The position numbers were made by a program, and so were the translations under genes. Source: Owenia fusiformis (Eukaryota; Annelida; Polychaeta; Sabellida; Oweniidae). From it: a DNA stretch of 60,000 nucleotides. Where the stretch lies: the NCBI GenBank assembly GCA_903813345.2, contig CAIIXF020000008.1, positions 21,562,822 through 21,622,821 of the forward strand. The letters are read 5' to 3'. Below are positions 20,501 through 33,600 of the stretch, one piece after another; position 1 is the first letter of the stretch; each line of letters starts with the position of its first letter. Under the pieces are notes generated by a model. The model saw only the letters and a list, made by a program, of their open reading frames with translations. It was not told the DNA's origin and did no database searches.

Positions 20501-23500
20501 CAGAAGGCATAGATATTCTATGTAACAATGCAGGTAGGTTTTCATGTTTATGTGCCTCTATTAGTATTTTGTTTGAACAATGTGGCTTACTCTTTTATTT
20601 TGAAACATACTTTAGTCTTGCAGCAAGTCCCTGTGACCCCCATCCAAACAAATCTCACCTCAAAACATGAAGAAAATTGAGGAAGGGGGAGGGGTCAAGA
20701 GACTTGGTGCAGGTACCTAATTTTTATCGTACCTAACAAGAGGTACGATATTGTAGTCAGCTTGACGGGCGGCGGGCAGACGGGCGGGCGGGCGGCATCT
20801 CACTTTTCAGCTTGTCTACAGGTTTCCAGCCAAACCATTTGAGGGATTCAACTGAAATTTTCAGGGATGTTTCTACATATCAACGTCAAGAACTGATTAG
20901 TTTTTGGGCATTCTGGGTAAATTTTAAGGTGGCCATTTTGGATTTTCCGTCCTAAAATCTTTACTTTCAAGACTTGTCTACAGGTTTCCAGCCAAACCAT
21001 TTGAGGGATTCATCTGAAATTTTCAGGGATGTTTCTACATATCAACGTCAAGAACTGATTAGTTTTTGGGCATTCTGGGTAAATTTTAAGGTGGCCATTT
21101 TTGGATTTTCCGTCCTAAAATCTTCACTTTCAAGACTTGTCTACAGGTTTTCAGCCAAACCATTTGAGGGATTCATCTGAAATTTTCAGGGATGTTTTTA
21201 CATATCAACGTCAAGAACTGATTAGTTTTTGGGCATTCTGGGTAAATTTTAAGGTGGCCATTTTGGATTTTCTGTCCTAAAATCTTTATTTTCAAGACTT
21301 GTCTACAGGTTTCCAGCCAAACCATTTGAGGGACTCATCTGAAATTTTCAGGGATGTTTCTACATATCAACGTCAAGAACTGATTAGTTTTTGGGCATTC
21401 TGGGTAAATTTTAAGGTGGCCATTTTGGATTTTCCGTCCTAAAATCTTCACTTTCAAGACTTGTCTACAGGTTTTCAGCCAAACCATTTGAGGGATTCAT
21501 CTGAAATTTTCAGGGATGTTTCTACATATCAACGTCAAGAACTGATTAGTTTTTGGGCATTCTGGGTAAATTTTAAGGTGGCCATTTTGGATTTTCCATC
21601 CTAAAATCTTTACTTTCAAGACTTGTCTACAGGTTTCCAGCCAAACCATTCAAATTTTTACATGCTGTGTTTTAGGTACGATATTGTTCACGTCTGTGCC
21701 TTGTTTTATCTTCCTATTCCTGATCAGGATGCTTTGTATAATTTTTATTTACATTTATTTTTATATTGTTCTTGCCATTTACATTTTAAAAAATACAAAG
21801 ATATACAAACTACATTGATCATATATCCTATTAATTTTGCCCTTCCATACACCCAAAGTAGAAGGTATTAATGCTACCCATCATTTTCAGGTTTCAACCA
21901 TGTGCACCCTATAGAAGGTTATCCTACTGAATGGTGGAATGACAGTGTTGCAGTTATGCTAACAGCACCCTTTCACCTCATAAAACATTTCCTCCCAAAG
22001 ATGAGAGCAAAAGGTTTGTACGGTACAATTACAAATGCAATCAGTCCTATAGGAATATAGGTTCACCCTGTAAGTATTTAATACATGTTATTGTCATTAC
22101 AGGGTGGGGTAGAATAGTGAACACAGCATCTCAACACGGCATGGTCTCTACAGCAGGAAAAGCTGTATACAGTGCAGTGAAACATGGAATTGTAGGACTC
22201 ACAAAGGTAACTCTTTCAATTTCCCAAATATTGCTGGTCCTCCTGGACCAATGATTTTAGTTATATAAAGAAACTTATGGTCCATGAATAGACCTATAAT
22301 GTATAAATATGGATGAAATATCCAAGTATATAGATGTATATTCATTTTTATCTTATGCTATTTTCTCCTTAAAAAGTTGGACTTTGTTGGTTGTGCAATA
22401 TTAGATAGGATTTTTGGCCTTCAATATTTGAAGCATAAATGATTAATACATATAATTATATTTTGTGCATATTTGTATCCCCCTACATGTATGTGGAACA
22501 TTTATGAATATGTAACAGTTCCATACATCTGACTATATGTTTCAGGGTGTAGCTCTTGACATTGGAGATGCCAATGTGACAATTAATTGCATATGTCCTG
22601 GATTTGCTTCATCAAATAGTAAGCATAAAGTTTAAGAACATGCTTTTACTCATTTTCGACATGAAATCAATAGTATGCCATAATATTGAAATAATTCTCC
22701 CAAAACAGTATTCACCAAGTCGAACATGTATTGAAATCAATGCAAATCATGACAAAGATCATCTCCCTCAACACTGTTCCATATTCCATGTTTCAGTTAC
22801 CAAGGCATGGTTTGAAAGGCTAGGGAAGGAGAGGGGATGCTCAGCAGAAGAAGCAAAGGTAAATGATAGATCCTTCTTGTCAAGTACATGGTGTAGTTAT
22901 TGTACTGACATTTGAATGCATTCATTAATAATTTGGGTTAGCCAGCACTTCATAACCTACTGTCTCTGTTTCTAGAATAATTCCCTTCTTGGAATTTTGA
23001 AGAAATCTGGCATAGACCAGTTCCTTATGTATGGGAATTGGGAAGGATGAGGGATCATAACAAATCCCTAAACAAATCATTGACAGACATGCTCATATAC
23101 CAGCCACTTATCTAATGGTGCTAAGAAACTTTCACATAATCATGACTTTTGAATAGTTCATTTATTTCCAGGCATCAGTTCTTGAATCTGTTCCCAATAA
23201 AAAGATGGTGGAGCTGCAGCATGTAAGTTTTGTATAAAAGATGTCACTGTTTCATCCAGACAGTGTCAATATTAAGACATAGTGACTCTCAAGTCTATTA
23301 TAATGAATCATGTAGATATTTCATCACTCATTAGTATTTTTGAACTTTATAGTACTATTAGATCAATAGTTTACCACGCAGTCATTATAAAGGGGAAATT
23401 TCTTGTACTTTATTCTTTAGAGCTCTTATTCCTCATAAAGTGGAGTGTGGTTTTTTTACAGCCATAAAAATCCCCTAGAAATTAAAATTCAGGGATCTAT

Positions 23501-23781
23501 GATATACCCCCCCCCCTTTATTGTGTTCATATTGTAACTAGGATGCGTCATCATTGCCAATTCAAGAAATGATTTTCTTATACTAACCAAATCTGAGTTT
23601 TTATCCCCCACCCCAATAAAATATTTTACAACAAAAATGACATTGATATTTTGACATGGCCCCTAAGATTCCTATTCTACTGTTCTAGATAGCTGACATG
23701 ATGTTGTACCTGTGCTCCGAGTCTGCTGTATCTATCACAGGGGCTGCCATGTTGATGGATGGGGGGTATACAGCACAATGA
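14583..23781 (+). CDS. SDR oxidoreductase, 3-hydroxybutyrate dehydrogenase-like (262 aa, 8 exons)
   Basis: Exons: 14583-14740, 20409-20533, 21891-22013, 22103-22206, 22546-22618, 22797-22858, 23172-23222, 23689-23781. All borders are GT-AG, phases join exactly, and they sum to 789 nt. The ATG at 14583 is chosen because no other ATG precedes it after the in-frame stop at 14529. Motifs: Rossmann TGSTSGIG (residues 12-19) for NAD binding, CNNAG (91-95), catalytic Ser145 in NTASQHG, YxxxK as Tyr158-SAV-Lys162, CICPGF after the active site, and a C-terminal [15 protein letters not shown] typical of 3-hydroxybutyrate dehydrogenases. In that family it would oxidise (R)-3-hydroxybutyrate to acetoacetate with NAD+; the substrate here is inferred from similarity. 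The usual tetrad Asn appears to be Met117. No clear targeting peptide. Confidence 0.92.
16755..17222 (-). pseudogene. GCDTT-motif XPG/PIN-like transposon gene, left-arm copy, broken
   Basis: Reading minus from about 17222: [19 protein letters not shown], then [20 protein letters not shown], then [20 protein letters not shown] and [15 protein letters not shown], ending at a TAA after SSLVQHY where the sister copy continues. The acidic DTDV and GCDTT motifs recall the metal-binding centre of XPG/FEN1-like nucleases (compare LLGCDY in FEN1). Proteins with this pattern are common in invertebrate and fish genomes as transposon-linked genes. Homologous sequence beyond the stop runs on down to about 16510. 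Start and full length unknown. Confidence 0.6.
17381..18206 (+). pseudogene. GCDTT-motif XPG/PIN-like transposon gene, right-arm copy, broken
   Basis: Inverted sister of the left copy. The frame runs through [39 protein letters not shown] and MHAIFQEL, then hits TGA at about 17736 where the left copy has Gly. After a further frameshift in a run of A's near 17813, the frame resumes with [34 protein letters not shown] and the acidic tail ending in DVDN at 18206. Unlike the left copy it lacks the upstream SPDTDV block. One copy therefore keeps the N-terminal motif and the other the C-terminus. Confidence 0.6.
19350..19823. mobile_element. 474-bp TIR element nested in the right arm
   Basis: Ends are CAGGCCTGTCAACTG and CCAAGTTGACAGGCCTG, inverted. 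AGATATG duplicates flank it (19343-19349 and 19824-19830). The left arm of the host element has uninterrupted sequence at the matching site (GACATATTTATTG), confirming insertion. Internal TTTGCGT/TGTCACGCA inverted motifs and a C-run at 19627-19643. Probably hAT-like and non-autonomous (inference). Confidence 0.8.
20616..20711. repeat. Short hairpin repeat, TCTTGCATCAA family, copy 2
   Basis: Starts TCTTGCAGCAAGTCCCTGTG and ends with the inverse GGGGTCAAGAGACTTGGTGC. Same layout as the copy at 2472. Confidence 0.5.
20755..21674. repeat. 163-bp tandem array with GGC-rich leader, flanked by a 13-bp direct repeat
   Basis: About 5.2 copies of a 163-bp unit beginning near GACTTGTCTACAGGTTTCCA, with units starting near 20811, 20971, 21136, 21298, 21460 and 21624. 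A leader of GGGCGGGC-type repeats lies at 20766-20795. GGTACGATATTGT occurs directly before (20742-20754) and after (21675-21687), which could be a target duplication. It lies in intron 2 of the dehydrogenase. Confidence 0.85.
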
Positions 23782-23870
23782 TGGAGATACTGTCGATCAT
23801 AGAGAACTTTTTACCTTTATGTTAAAAAAAGGTTAAAAAAGATGGATAAACATTGTGTAAAACCTATGCA

Positions 23871-24029
23871 CAGTGAAACCTGTAAAGTCAAACATCTCTG
23901 TCAGTGGAACACTTCAAAGTCCCAAGATCAACTGATTTAATGTTAAATGAACCTTTATTACTGGAATACCGGCCAAGTGGAACACTTTAGAGGTACCAAA
24001 GGTGTTCCACTTAGACAGGTTTTACTGTA
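23871..24029. repeat. CAGTAAAACCTG-family MITE downstream of the dehydrogenase
   Basis: Starts CAGTGAAACCTGTAAAGTCA and ends TTAGACAGGTTTTACTGTA. It is inverted-repeat ended, in the presumed 3' UTR about 90 bp after the stop codon. Confidence 0.65.
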
Positions 24030-24545
24030 TATGGAACACTCTTAGTAATGGCCAAAAAGTGTTTCTTGTTGACAGATGTTCCTTACAGAAGGAGTTCATT
24101 AACATGGAAGTCAATGGGATTTAAGTCTTTTGGAAACTGTTCTATAACCTATTATACATGTTATAGAGGTGTTCCTACAGATGTTGAGTTCCAGCTTGCA
24201 GGTTTAATGCACATATACACGCAGTGCCATTAATTATGGAGGTATATTACTCAACAATTTGAGATATTTCCTACAATAATGTAGGATATATTGCACCATA
24301 AAGTGGGATATATGGCACAATAAAAGGGATTATATGAAGCAATAATGGATATACTGACAATGGATTGCAGTGCCGTACTGTTGAGACTGTTTAAAGCAGA
24401 GAAACATGCCATACACATTTAAATTTTTATGGGGCCATGTATTTTATGTATCTGTAGACATGTTTTACCTCAGAAGACTGAGGTAAAAGACTGCAAATAA
24501 GTTACAGATTGTTATTATGAATTGGAAACATTTTTGGAGATCAGA

Positions 24546-24551
24546 AATAAA
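24546..24551 (+). terminator. Candidate polyadenylation signal for the dehydrogenase
   Basis: AATAAA about 765 bp after the stop codon, just before the 24606 MITE. An earlier AATAAA at 24319-24324 is equally possible. Confidence 0.3.
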
Positions 24552-24605
24552 AGCACATCGCTTTTAATAATCCTTTCTATGGAAGTGCCATTTGTGTGAT
24601 ATATA

Positions 24606-25244
24606 GTAGCCTGGCCAGAACAAGTCATGCCTCTCTATTCTCTCAATAACTTTCTCAATTTTGAATATTTTTTCATGAAATTTTCACAGAATAAACTTTA
24701 AAGAATTCCTAACATACAAATTGTTTTATATGGTAAATGCCTCATTAATATCATTGTTACAACCTTTTAAAAAATAATGTCATATTCTGTTGATGGGTCA
24801 TTTTTGTCGCCATTTGAAAGCATCTTTTATCTCCATCAAGTATGACAATAGGCGAGTAGTAATGCCTTTTATGGGACGAGCAGTATAGAGGCTTGAGATC
24901 ATGACGTCTTGAAATAGTATGGTGGATTTAGAACACTAAAAAAGATAAATGATCCCCTATCAAAGACTGCAATCAAATTTGTAGACCATATTGGGAAAAA
25001 ACGTAATTTAGATTTTTTTGTTTCTTTTTAGAAAAATGGCGACAAAAATTACCCATCAACAGAATATGACATTATTTTTTTAAAAGGTTGTAACAATGAA
25101 ATTAATGAGGCATTTACCATATAAAAAAAATTGTATGTTAGGAATTCTTTAAAGTTTATTCTGTAAAAAGTTCATGAAAAAATATTCAAAATTGAGAAAG
25201 TTATTGAGAAAATAGAGAGGCATGACTTGTTCTGGCCAGGCTAC
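24606..25244. mobile_element. Palindromic MITE (639 bp), TA-flanked
   Basis: The ends GTAGCCTGGCCAGAACAAGT and its inverse before 25244 begin arms of about 220 bp each (for example TGTCATATTCTGTTGATGGG against its inverse). TA on both sides (24604-24605, 25245-25246) fits Tc1/mariner-type targets. It lies between the convergent dehydrogenase and reticulon genes. Confidence 0.8.
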
Positions 25245-25246
25245 TA

Positions 25247-27632
25247 AGAGACAAGAGAATGTGATCTTCAATATTTCATTATGATGTGAATCCCTGTGTT
25301 TCTTGCCGAACATCATGTATTAATCTACCAGACCATATAAAACATAAGATGTTTTTTTAGAATTTTCATTTATGATTTTAATGATGAACATGCAACTGTG
25401 ATACATATAACTTGGCCTATTATCTCAAGATGAATTACACTTTACACCATTTACACCAAATATGCACATATTATACAAATATTTGGGTGTTTTTGATCAA
25501 ATTATACTACACAAATGAAAGTGTACAACTGAATTAAATTGGATATGTTTATGTTTTTTATGTGTGCTAGTTTATACATTGGCAAAATTGGAGGCATATT
25601 ATATGCAATACAAGTATATGGTATGCAAGCTAATAAAAACTCAAAAACATGTAAAATAAAAATATAATAGACTTTTGTAACTTGAAAAGAATAAAAATGC
25701 TTCAAGATAATAATAGTATTGCATAAATTTGGGAGTGAAAACATGAAAAGTCAATGGTTAAATAGTGTTGTGAAATCTAGCATACCTATGCATGCATGGA
25801 ATATGCTGCTCAATATAAAACACAATCACCAAACATTGGATGTATAAAATATTGCAAATTATTGGAAAGCAAAGATTCAGCAAATATTACATATAATACA
25901 ATGATTTTTGTAAATCCTTCATATGTAATATCAATATATGCTAACAAACCAAACATACTCAATTTCAAAGGATATGAAATGTGAAGTAATTTTAAGCATC
26001 CATAAATTCACCATCTTCCTCTAAATTGCACATAAATTGAGAATAAGCAAGATCTTTCCTTCAACTTAGCATCTCACAGATACCAATATTCTATTTTACA
26101 TAATACCATCAACTTTTCCAATGTTCTACTTTACCATGTTATTATAACATGATATGTTTTCTTATTGGCAGATTAAACAAAGTGAGAACAATTCAAAATC
26201 CAAAACCAAACATAAAGCTACAAATAATATGAAGAGATGTTGTTTAAGTGAAACCTTATGCTGCAAAATATCTGTACAAATGAATATGAAATCTTCAAAT
26301 ATATTTCAATATACAAATCTCACTTCAAGTTCAATACATTGAATATCACAACATCAATGCTTGGCTTATATATTTTTTCAAAATGCATAAAAATGCTTGA
26401 TTTTCAGATTTCAAAAAGTTCAAGACTATATATAGCTTTATACATGTGTTAACAACCAAATGCAACTTTGAACCAGTTCACACAGAGATCTTGTCTGACT
26501 GTTATAAGTATAAGTTACATTTTATGATGTTTTCAAAGCTGATATTGTTTTGTTATAGACTATCACTGACAACATACAGTTAATATATCTACACATCTAT
26601 TAAATCGTTATATTACAGATCTTTACACCACGCACAGCAAATACAGTATATATTACATTTTATCAATATTTATCTGATACAATATTCACAAAATTGTCAA
26701 GCAAAAATATGAGAAAAATCTACACCTCTAACCCACAGAACCTCAAGCTTGGCGCAAAATGCAAGACAAGACTGAGTGCTGAATATGAAAAACATTATAC
26801 AAACCCTAGTTTGATATTATACTTAAGTGTTGAAGTGCATCTATTCTACAAACACCTTGTATGATACATGATACCGTGTCAAAGGGCTTGCTGACGAATA
26901 TAAAGGTGATAGTCTGCTAATTCTCCCCGAGCATCGATGATGTCACAATGATGTCACAACTCCATGACGAGTGATTGCACCTCACATATATACAGATGTA
27001 TGTTAAATCTATTTGAACTGCATCTAATTTTTTTTAACATTTTTTATATTATAAAAATGCATCCCAAAATTATATATACTGTATAGCACAATTAGTAACC
27101 AATGGACGATGTGCAAGGCAATAAACTGTCACCGTTTGAGCTACAAAACCATTACACAACATTTTTACTGTAAATCTATCAATTGATACAAAGCTCAAGC
27201 GTTAGAATTGATATTGAGCTCCACAACTGATACGTGACATGTTATATTTTGAATTTGAAGCCAGCAGGTTCCAGCGTGCTACCACATATTAGATCTGTAG
27301 GCATCAGTCACAAGCATGACACCAGGGCATCTCTGTACACAGGTCTCCATGTTTGTCTATCATAACGAAATCAAAATGGCAGCAATTTTTAATCCAAGAT
27401 GGCCACAATCTGTCTAGTCTGTTTACATGATCACAGTTAACTCCAAAAAATTCCAAAAGACCCTTGATCTTCACAGGTAGAATATGATATTCACATTCTT
27501 GGGTACATTGTAATTCTTTGTGGCCCTATAATCTGTATTAGATGTTTAATTCCAAGTTGTTTTGTGTAATAATTCGATTACAAGCCTCTGTGTGACAATG
27601 AAGCGTTGTATTGTCTCTATATGTCACATCAT
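25247..27632 (-). other. Reticulon 3' region: presumed 3' UTR and intergenic DNA
   Basis: AT-rich stretch after the reticulon stop at 27633. No coding frame with a recognisable domain is seen on either strand. Part of it should be the reticulon 3' UTR, but I could not fix a polyadenylation site. Confidence 0.5.
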
Positions 27633-30600
27633 TTACTGGGTCTTCTTCTTGCCAATTGGAATCTTAGCTTGAACCCTGGAAAACAAAATTGGGTGTCAAT
27701 AAAAGCATTATAAGAGGCATCAACATGCAAAATGTACAGACACTGACCGCCGAATGCCACTTGTTTCTGACCACCAAACACCATCCATGGAACGCCATTC
27801 ACGAAAAGTAGGAAACTATAACAATATGTCACCACTTCCAGTAGTGATGTAAGAATCGGGGAAAACAACAAATGATTTCAACAACAAGTGCACTGGCACA
27901 ATCTTGCATTCAACAAGTAGAAGATGAAATGGTATATCCCTTAAGCGCTAGCCTATCTTATGTACCAAGATATGAAACCAGTCGAATCAGACTACTGGTA
28001 GGTAAAAATTGTTACTTTATTATGTTAATTGTCAACCAATTTCTGTTTGTAAACTATAAAGTAGCTCTATGTTCTTGCTTTACAAAAAATAAGAAATATG
28101 TCTGAAGAATAGACCCACGATACTATCCAAATTGTTACTTACTGACTAATGACGTTGTTCACATTCGTTTTAATAAGGTCGACATACTGGTCAATGGGGC
28201 CTTGGTATTGTTCATAGACCTTAGGTAATGTGAAAATTGCAACCCATCCTGAAAAGTACAAAAAACAAAGTTTATTATAGTTTTATTACTCATAAAATGT
28301 CCGTGTGATATGAATAATGTATTCACCAAAATGTTTCATACCGTGTAAACATACAAACATGTATACAAATGAACTTATAGTAAAATATATCTATGAAGGC
28401 CTAGAATGCAAATAAATGAAATACCCGTGAGCTGAGGGAAAATTTCACTCTAACTACAAATTAGAAAAATCTTAAGATATGGCTGCTCACTATAGCCACA
28501 ATACTGTTTGATATGACAAGAATTTGATAAGGCATAATATATATGACCCCAAATCCCTTGTTTACTTCATATATACATTGCAATGTTAAACTTTGTTGCT
28601 GGTTGTAAATGCAAATTCCCACACTTGAGCAAAAAAATTCACATTTGACAAGTCCAACGAATTCGTCTGAGATTATATTTTGCACTTGGATTTTTTACAT
28701 CACCAGACACTGGATGAAGAGGTGGGGGACGAGTCCCTTATTCCTAAGCTAAAAACATGCCATTTGTAACTTACCTAGAATAATAAGTGTCATGCCATTG
28801 AACCATCCTCCAATATATGTAAGAACCCATAAGAGTAGGCCAAACTGAAAACACAATATATAAAATTAAAATGTGCAATATGACTCAATATGACATCTTA
28901 CTTAGTCATCTGTCAATTCAGTAGATGTACAATTCAAATACATAACAGACATGGCAAAAATGTCATCACCTGCTAACAATAATACAAAGGTTTAACAATG
29001 TGTTACAGAAACTGAAGGAATACTGATAGAAGAAAGATAACAACAACACGTTACCACTTCTTGGTGGTGACATAAAAACATAAGATGAAATATAAGACAG
29101 TCAGCTCCTCGTGTTTATTTTGAGAAAAAGTGCATCAGATATTGATAGACTAAGTAACTGAATCATTTGGATTTGACTACTCCTATTCTGTATCTCCCAT
29201 GCTATATAGCCTTAAAATATCTGTATCAGTGTACAATTCTCTCAACTCAAACAATGCATCTGATTACTAGTATTCCGTTAGAGGCAGACTATAAATAATA
29301 ACAAAGACAAATCAATAGTGTCACGATGAATTTAATAACAAGGTAATTATTTAATCAATAAATGCATATTATGACCTTTCCAATCCAGGTATGACTAATG
29401 CCATTGATCAATTAGTCTGACACGAATTGTGTTTAGTCATATCAAAACAATACATCTGCTTTCTATTGAAGGTAAAATAAGTAGAAAGTTGAAGATTACT
29501 AACAACATTCCCGACTTGTATTGGAAATAAGGAAGGTAAAAAAACCTTGCCCGCCTGCATGAATCTATGAATCAATTGCTAAACTTGAGATGAATAAATA
29601 ATTACATGGTTTCATAGAGGCATTATAGCTTGGTCAGAGTAAATGTATTCTTAGCGATGAACTTATCGAGACTCAAAAATTTAAAATCTTCATTTTTATA
29701 AATGGCATGCTATAGTGAATGCAATATTAAAATAAAAGAACTATAATATGCTTTGTAATGATGTTAATTGACCATGGAAATAATGCTGACACACTGCCCA
29801 TATAATAATACATGTAAAAGCACATTTCTGATCAATTTCTTGAGGCCCATACACTAGATTATACACCATATTTTCACTCACCTTAATAGAGTCCACAATA
29901 TCTTCTACAAGGAAAAGTCTCCTAAGTCTAACAATGTCTCGGTTGATGTGCTCCACTATGTGATCAGCTACATGGTGTGCTTTGTCTGATGGAATCTCAA
30001 CTTCTGCCTCCAAGAATTGTCTGAAAAACACAATTAAAGTGTCTCTAAAATCACTTATTAAGGAAAAGTAATAATGAAATACCTAAACCATATTTCTTAT
30101 TGTTAAATAATCTAGCATACTCCCGAAATAAGTCTTGATTAAAGACCCTATCCTAAGCCTTCCATTCTCTTTCTAACACTGGGAAGTGTGTAAAGGGGGA
30201 GTGGACAGAGGCTTGATGCAGGCCTACCACAAAATAAACACAGCTTTATGCAAAATGGCACTACTTGCCATTTGTTATAGACGTCAAACACCAACCTGGT
30301 GCTGAACACCATCCACAAAAACAATAATAAAATTACGTTTTAGAATTCAGGATTTAGGAATCAGAATCTAATGATAGCAAAGATGGATTCAAGAAATAAC
30401 ATAAGATGGTCTTATGTCTGTACTGAAGCTGTAATATTATTGATATTTCATTACAAAGAGCGATATCTGCAGAAGTGATCTTAAACTTGAGATGCTGATA
30501 AACCCGTCTGAGTATGCTATAAAATATCTTACACACATTCTTTGTTCAGACAAAGTGCTCACTATTGTTTTGTAAAATATAGAGAGAAAAACTTGAGAAA

Positions 30601-33600
30601 ATGAATTTTTTTATATAATTTTCGAAAATTTAACAACTATTGAATTATTCGAATCATAATGAATATAATTCTTAAGGTAAATTCTGTTGAATAAATTAGC
30701 CAAAACATATGATTGTATGTGATTTACCAAACCCTCAATTTGATCTCGATTGATTCTCAACATTGTGCAAGGAGGAAAATTTTCAATTAGATACAGCACC
30801 CATCAGTTTGCTTCAACACTGGAAAGATCATTGACATTTCACAATTATGAAACAATAATTCATCTGATTAAGCTTTGATGACATACAAATTAATTTGATA
30901 AGCAACCTGTCATTCTTTGGAAGATAAAACCTCCAGAATTTCATGAAAATCACCAAATGTTTATCCTGTTGAAATATTGATGCTGCCATTTTGTAAGAAT
31001 AGAAGAAATCAATATAACAAGACATTGGAAAACACTACAGCTAGGAATGAAAATAGATTGCATATGTCATAAATCAACCTATTTATTCCAGAGAATGTAC
31101 TAAATGCCTTTTTAAAGAATCAGTCGATCTACTCAACTGTTCACAGGATGCTTATTATCTGTTTATTGACTAAAATGTTAGTAAATGCATACTTCATATT
31201 TTAATACATTACAACTGTAGGAATCTTGGACAAAAAAATGCAAGCTACATTTTTGATACAGTCATAAAATGCCACCTATTTAAAAGGCCCACATGGTGAA
31301 AAGGCCAATTTCTCTAAAACAAGGCTAAAGTAAGATTGAGATCTAATAGGGTACATTCAACCAGCATGGAATCCCATAAAATGGATATGAACATTGGCTC
31401 AACTGATGAGCAGTTTTAATTAGCCAGAAAATGTATGACCGACACACAGACGGAAGGACGGATTGATGTGAGCCAAAATTAAAAGTTAATTTATATCAAA
31501 ACCTATCCTATTATCATACATACAAACAGACATATACTATGCCTCTGACATTTATGTTATAACAATTTTACCTAAGGCCACATGCTATTTGCACTCATCA
31601 TGTTCATGTATATTACAGACAGTATACGGGTCATGCTGCCATCATATGTTGGCAATAAACATATTTTGCCCTGAAATAACTCTAATTTGTTACAGCACTA
31701 GCAATTTATACAGGTAGTGCAGTCTACCCTAAGGTAGACCTTTCCTAAGGAAGGCATTTTGAACACAGCTTTATATAATGATATTATTTAATACTCAAAT
31801 AGGTCTTAAAATTGTCCAACAGGTCTAAAAATTATCACAATGCCTGAATATATTCAAACAAGACATTACATGCAAAATGTCACCACATGCCATTTATTAC
31901 AGTTGCCAACTGCTGCCTGCCAAACACCAACAGACTAAAACACTATTCAATGAAGGAAAGTATAAGCAAATAAGCAAACTACATGTATACATATATATAT
32001 TTGGGATAAACATAGAAGAATGACTTTTTAGACAAGGTCCAAGCAAGGGCTTATTTAATACCCAGGGCTAAGTATGTGTACAGTGGGGGACAAAAATAAA
32101 ACTCAACGTTCACAAGTTGTCACAATGAGCTAATTTCCAAGTTTCGTGTCTCAAACTCTCCCAAGCGGTAGAAAAATAATTCCCGTTCACTAAAGTAGCA
32201 CAATAAATGAATCCAAAGCTTCATACCTGCAAATAATGGATAAATCCCTACCAAATCGAATGAATGTTTTCATGAATCGCCATGTTTGTTATCCAAGGAC
32301 GGTTGACTCCCAGAATGCAACATCAGTTAACCGTATTTACTCATGACAGGTTTCAAAATGGCGGAACAGCATTTTGAAAGCTGGCACGTGTCATGTTGCA
32401 TTCTGGGAGCCAATCCTCCGTTCCGGCGCAATCGGGCGACAAAATCACCTCAACATTTGAAGAGTCGGCATAACATGTAAATATCCAATTCAACTTTTGA
32501 AGTTCTTATTTGTCATTAGGGACACAAATTCCACTATATTTGGACTTACTAAGACGGAGAAAATAGAGCACTGAATACACTGAGGTAAGAATTTATTACA
32601 TGTGCGATAGCATGTAATTTTCATAGCTTTTGCAATTCTTTATGATCCCCACTGTACCATGGTTCTCATTACAATGTAGTAGAATAGTATATGGTAAAAA
32701 GCGGAACGCCGAATACCTAAATTGAAATTTGTGAACGAGGCACGTTCCAGGTATTACGTTCGCCCTTGGTCCAAGTAAATAATTCTTGTATCAAGCACCT
32801 TTCCATATCTCTATCAACACAGGTGATAGGAAATAGAACTGCTCGTAAGCTTATTAGTCAGATTACATTGCAGAAATGTAGCTACATCAACATTGTCTAT
32901 TTTATCTTTGTTTTTAATACTACTACATTATTAGCCTGATATATTTCATTTTACAAAATACTGAGTGAGTCATATCTCTAAGCACACCCTCTGTAAATCT
33001 GCTACCATCATGGTTCAGCTATTATTGAATGTATTGTGTCTCTATTATAACTAATCAATTGTAAAACCATATTCCTGGCACTGAACTAGAACAATCCATA
33101 TTCCTGTCAATGACAAGCCTTCCTATATATACATATGTAATTTATAATAAAAAAAAGAGTACACTGCAGAAATAATTGAATAAATATCAGAAGTGGGCAA
33201 GGGGTACATAATGAAAATATATACTAGTATATCAGAAAGAGTGCAAATCTTACTTGTATATAAGAAAGAGTCCAAATCTTTAATGTTTATTTCTAATAAT
33301 AAAAAGGTAAAAGAGCTCCAAGCAGGTATCTTGATATATTCAACAAAAAATCAGTTTTGCTTAGTTAGTAAAAGCTATGACGTAGAGTGCAGCCATTCAT
33401 AAGCGTAGAGTGCAGCCATCCATAAGCGACTTAAGTAATCATACTATTACATAGGCATGCAGAAGACTGTATTGAGAAAGCTTTCACTAAGTCAGAATGA
33501 TGATTACAGCCAAGTGAGCAATCTATACAAAGCATATATTCATTGACAGGGTCCAAAATCCTCACTTGAACTGTTCTGATCAAAATATCTCAATGGTGAA

